From NCBI GenBank assembly GCA_903891375.1, contig CAITEL010000155.1:1-8182 (forward strand): a DNA stretch of 8,182 nucleotides, read 5' to 3'. The position numbers and the translations under genes are program-made. The notes beneath the pieces were generated by a model, which was not told where the DNA came from, made no database searches, and saw only the letters and a list, made by a program, of their open reading frames with translations. Source of the stretch: an uncultured Neisseriaceae bacterium. Its GTDB lineage: Bacteria; Pseudomonadota; Gammaproteobacteria; Burkholderiales; UBA11063. This document shows, piece after piece, positions 6,407-8,182 of this stretch (positions are counted from its first letter, which is position 1; each line of letters begins with the position of its first letter).

Positions 6407-7684
6407 ATGTTAGATATAAATTTATTACGCAATGATTTGGATGGTGTAGCTAAACAACTACAGCTAAAAGGTTTTAATTTGGATGTGGTTAAGTTTAGCC
6501 AGTTAGAAGCACAGCGGAAAGAGTTACAAATTAAGACAGAAGAATTGCAAGCAAAACGTAATAGTACTTCAAAGCAAATTGGTATGTTAAAATCGAAAGG
6601 CGAAAACACTTCGTCAATTATGACAGAAGTGGCAAGTTTAGGTGATGAACTAAAAAATAATGAGAATCAACTAAATGTATTACACCAAGAGTTAACGCAA
6701 TTACTTTCAAATATACCAAATCTATTAAATGAGGTGGTACCATTTGGACGTGATGAAACACAAAATAAAGAAGTAAGACGAGTTGGCGTGCCAAGGGATT
6801 TTGATTTTGAAATTAGAGACCACGTAGATTTAGGTTATGGCTTAAATAAACAAATTGATTTTGAATTAGCTAGTAAATTATCAGGTAGTAGATTTTATGT
6901 GTTAAAAGATAAAATAGCTAAACTACATCGTGCTTTAACGCAGTTTATGTTAAATACTCATATTGATGAGCATGGTTACACAGAAATGTATGTGCCATTT
7001 TTGGTTAATGCTAAGTCTGCTTTTGGAACAGGGCAATTGCCTAAATTTGAAGAAGATTTATTTAAAACATCTAAAGGTGATGAAAGTTTGTATTTAATTC
7101 CGACAGCAGAAGTACCACTTACAAATTTATTTGCGGATACTATTTTGAAAGAAGATGAATTACCGATTAAAATGACAACGCATACCCCGTGTTTTAGAAG
7201 TGAAGCAGGTAGTTATGGGCGTGATACTCGAGGGATGATACGCGTTCATCAGTTTGATAAGGTTGAGATGGTACAAATTGTACATCCAGATAAATCATTG
7301 GACGCATTAGAAGAAATAACTGCTCATGCAGAAAATATCTTGAGGAAACTTAGACTTCCGTATCGGGTTATGTTATTATGCAGTGGTGATACTGGTTTTA
7401 GTGCTGCTAAGACGTATGATCTTGAAGTGTGGATTCCATCACAAGGTACTTACCGTGAAATCTCATCATGCTCATGCATGTCAGATTTTCAGGCACGTAG
7501 AATGCAGGCACGGTTTAAAAATGCAAATGGTAAAAATGAATTTGTGCATACATTAAATGGCTCAGGATTAGCAGTAGGGCGTACTTTAGTGGCTATTTTA
7601 GAAAATTATCAAAATAGTGATGGTTCAATTACAGTTCCAGAAGTGTTACGTAGTTACTTCGGAGCTGATGTAATAACTAGTTAG
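6407..7684 (+). CDS. serS: Serine--tRNA ligase (SerRS)
   Basis: Essential cytoplasmic class II aminoacyl-tRNA synthetase that activates serine with ATP and loads it on tRNA-Ser (and tRNA-Sec where present). It has 425 residues, against about 430 in E. coli. The N-terminus [10 protein letters not shown] is typical of bacterial SerRS. A long antiparallel coiled coil (about 27-103), rich in Glu, Lys and Gln, reads the long variable arm of tRNA-Ser. The catalytic domain shows the serine-binding TAE at 233-235, motif 2 at about 263-283 ([14 protein letters not shown]), REISSCS at 350-356 and motif 3 at 387-400 ([14 protein letters not shown]). The N-terminal arm resembles betaproteobacterial enzymes. 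Residue 357 is Cys where Asn is common (SSCSN), followed by Met; the position varies in the family, so activity is probably unaffected. The stop is 9 bases before the next ORF. Confidence 0.96.
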   Translation: MLDINLLRNDLDGVAKQLQLKGFNLDVVKFSQLEAQRKELQIKTEELQAKRNSTSKQIGMLKSKGENTSSIMTEVASLGDELKNNENQLNVLHQELTQLLSNIPNLLNEVVPFGRDETQNKEVRRVGVPRDFDFEIRDHVDLGYGLNKQIDFELASKLSGSRFYVLKDKIAKLHRALTQFMLNTHIDEHGYTEMYVPFLVNAKSAFGTGQLPKFEEDLFKTSKGDESLYLIPTAEVPLTNLFADTILKEDELPIKMTTHTPCFRSEAGSYGRDTRGMIRVHQFDKVEMVQIVHPDKSLDALEEITAHAENILRKLRLPYRVMLLCSGDTGFSAAKTYDLEVWIPSQGTYREISSCSCMSDFQARRMQARFKNANGKNEFVHTLNGSGLAVGRTLVAILENYQNSDGSITVPEVLRSYFGADVITS

Positions 7685-7693
7685 CTAATCAAA

Positions 7694-8182
7694 ATGAATG
7701 AGTTAAATAATTCACCAGTTAAGTTAGAGTATAATAATGAAAAATACCATTCCAGAATGTTGGGTGTTGTTAAGAGTCAAATTCCAATGAAGATAGCGTT
7801 ATTTATTCCGACTTACAATGCTGTATCTTTGTGTGGTGAAACTTACATTAAGAATCTAAAAATAATTAAATCTGCCAATTTAAACAAAGTTTTAATTATT
7901 GACTCATCATCAACTGATGACGCTTTAAAAACCTGGGCCACTTGTCTGGGGACTCAAGGACTAAATGCCTTAAATGACTTTGTGGTTTTAGAAAACGAGG
8001 CCGGCCAAGCCGCTGACAGGCTTTCCTGGAAAACCAGCGGAGCAGTGTACTATAACAATAAAGCTGCTGCCGTAAGCTACGGTGAAAGTGCCGCTGGCGG
8101 CCTTACAAGCCCCAATACTTTAGGAAGAAAACCTGCTGATGGAGCTGACACACAAAATAATACCGCTGATTTTGGCCAGTTC
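7694..8182 (+). CDS. Family 2 glycosyltransferase, N-terminal part, running in frame into unrelated sequence (3' open)
   Basis: The first 76 or so codons encode the start of a GT-A glycosyltransferase: MKIALFIPTYNA (from residue 32), then KVLIIDSSSTDD (65-76), whose aspartates bind the nucleotide sugar. Such enzymes transfer sugars such as rhamnose to surface polysaccharides; the substrate cannot be told here. The ATG at 7694 has no Shine-Dalgarno. The ATG at 7787 has an AAGAG 10 bases upstream and matches the usual family start, so the first 31 residues are uncertain. After DD (about 7921) the expected helix and DxD-bearing region do not appear. The frame instead continues for about 87 codons of GC-richer, differently coded sequence to the window edge with no stop. 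The glycosyltransferase is therefore broken or wrongly joined here. Confidence 0.6.
   Translation, partial: MNELNNSPVKLEYNNEKYHSRMLGVVKSQIPMKIALFIPTYNAVSLCGETYIKNLKIIKSANLNKVLIIDSSSTDDALKTWATCLGTQGLNALNDFVVLENEAGQAADRLSWKTSGAVYYNNKAAAVSYGESAAGGLTSPNTLGRKPADGADTQNNTADFGQF
7922..8182 (+). other. Foreign-looking segment encoding a lamin-tail-domain-like fragment
   Basis: G+C is 128 of 262 bases (49%) in 7921-8182 against 67 of 240 (28%) in the 240 bases before. Alanine is often GCC and glycine often GGC, codons uncommon in the upstream genes. The translation in the open frame contains LNDFVVLENEAGQAAD, then VSYGESAAGG and finally LGRKPADGADTQNNTADF. This resembles the closing part of bacterial lamin-tail domains, which often read roughly R-x-PDG-x-DT-x-NN-x-ADF near their end. 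Such domains occur in secreted or surface proteins. The family call is from pattern memory and is moderate. The exact left edge is uncertain within roughly 7915-7940. Confidence 0.55.

Noticed and set aside
1..8182. CRISPR array, insertion sequence, phage or defence genes
   Set aside because: There are no regularly spaced direct repeats, transposase or integrase motifs, or recognised defence domains; the genes are transport and housekeeping.

Overview
The window is an AT-rich bacterial segment in which every recognised gene lies on the + strand with short gaps or overlaps, as in a long operon-like run. Protein sequences point to a Gram-negative proteobacterium. The seryl-tRNA synthetase and the DegQ-type protease look to me most like betaproteobacterial versions (for example the SerRS N-terminal arm and the DegQ C-terminal PDZ ending). 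This is judged from memory of family sequences, and the genus cannot be named from the window alone.

Positions 1-4265 hold an oligopeptide ABC importer: the C-terminal end of the periplasmic binding protein OppA (its start lies off the left edge), the two membrane permeases OppB and OppC, and the two ATPases OppD and OppF. All Walker, signature and EAA motifs are intact. OppD and OppF each end in a four-cysteine set with exactly the same spacing, a likely iron-sulfur site.

Positions 4306-6172 carry a complete nickel-type glyoxalase I (gloA), which removes methylglyoxal, and a DegP/DegQ-family periplasmic protease with an apparent lipoprotein signal and an intact catalytic triad. A 32-residue hydrophobic ORF (6172-6270) overlaps the protease stop codon as TGATG and may be an overlooked small membrane protein. 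Positions 6266-6363 form a long two-part inverted repeat, followed by a complete serine-tRNA ligase gene (serS, 6407-7684).

The right end is the oddest part. A family 2 glycosyltransferase gene starts just after serS, but after about 76 codons (near 7920-7935) the sequence changes abruptly. G+C rises from about 28% (7681-7920) to about 49% (7921-8182), codon choice changes, and the protein stops looking like a glycosyltransferase and instead resembles the end of a lamin-tail-like secreted domain. The reading frame stays open to the window edge. The simplest reading is a chimeric join at a contig end. A real recombination or fusion is less likely but testable. Apart from this junction, the small ORF and the inverted repeat, the window is ordinary housekeeping and transport DNA, and I see no convincing new multi-gene system.
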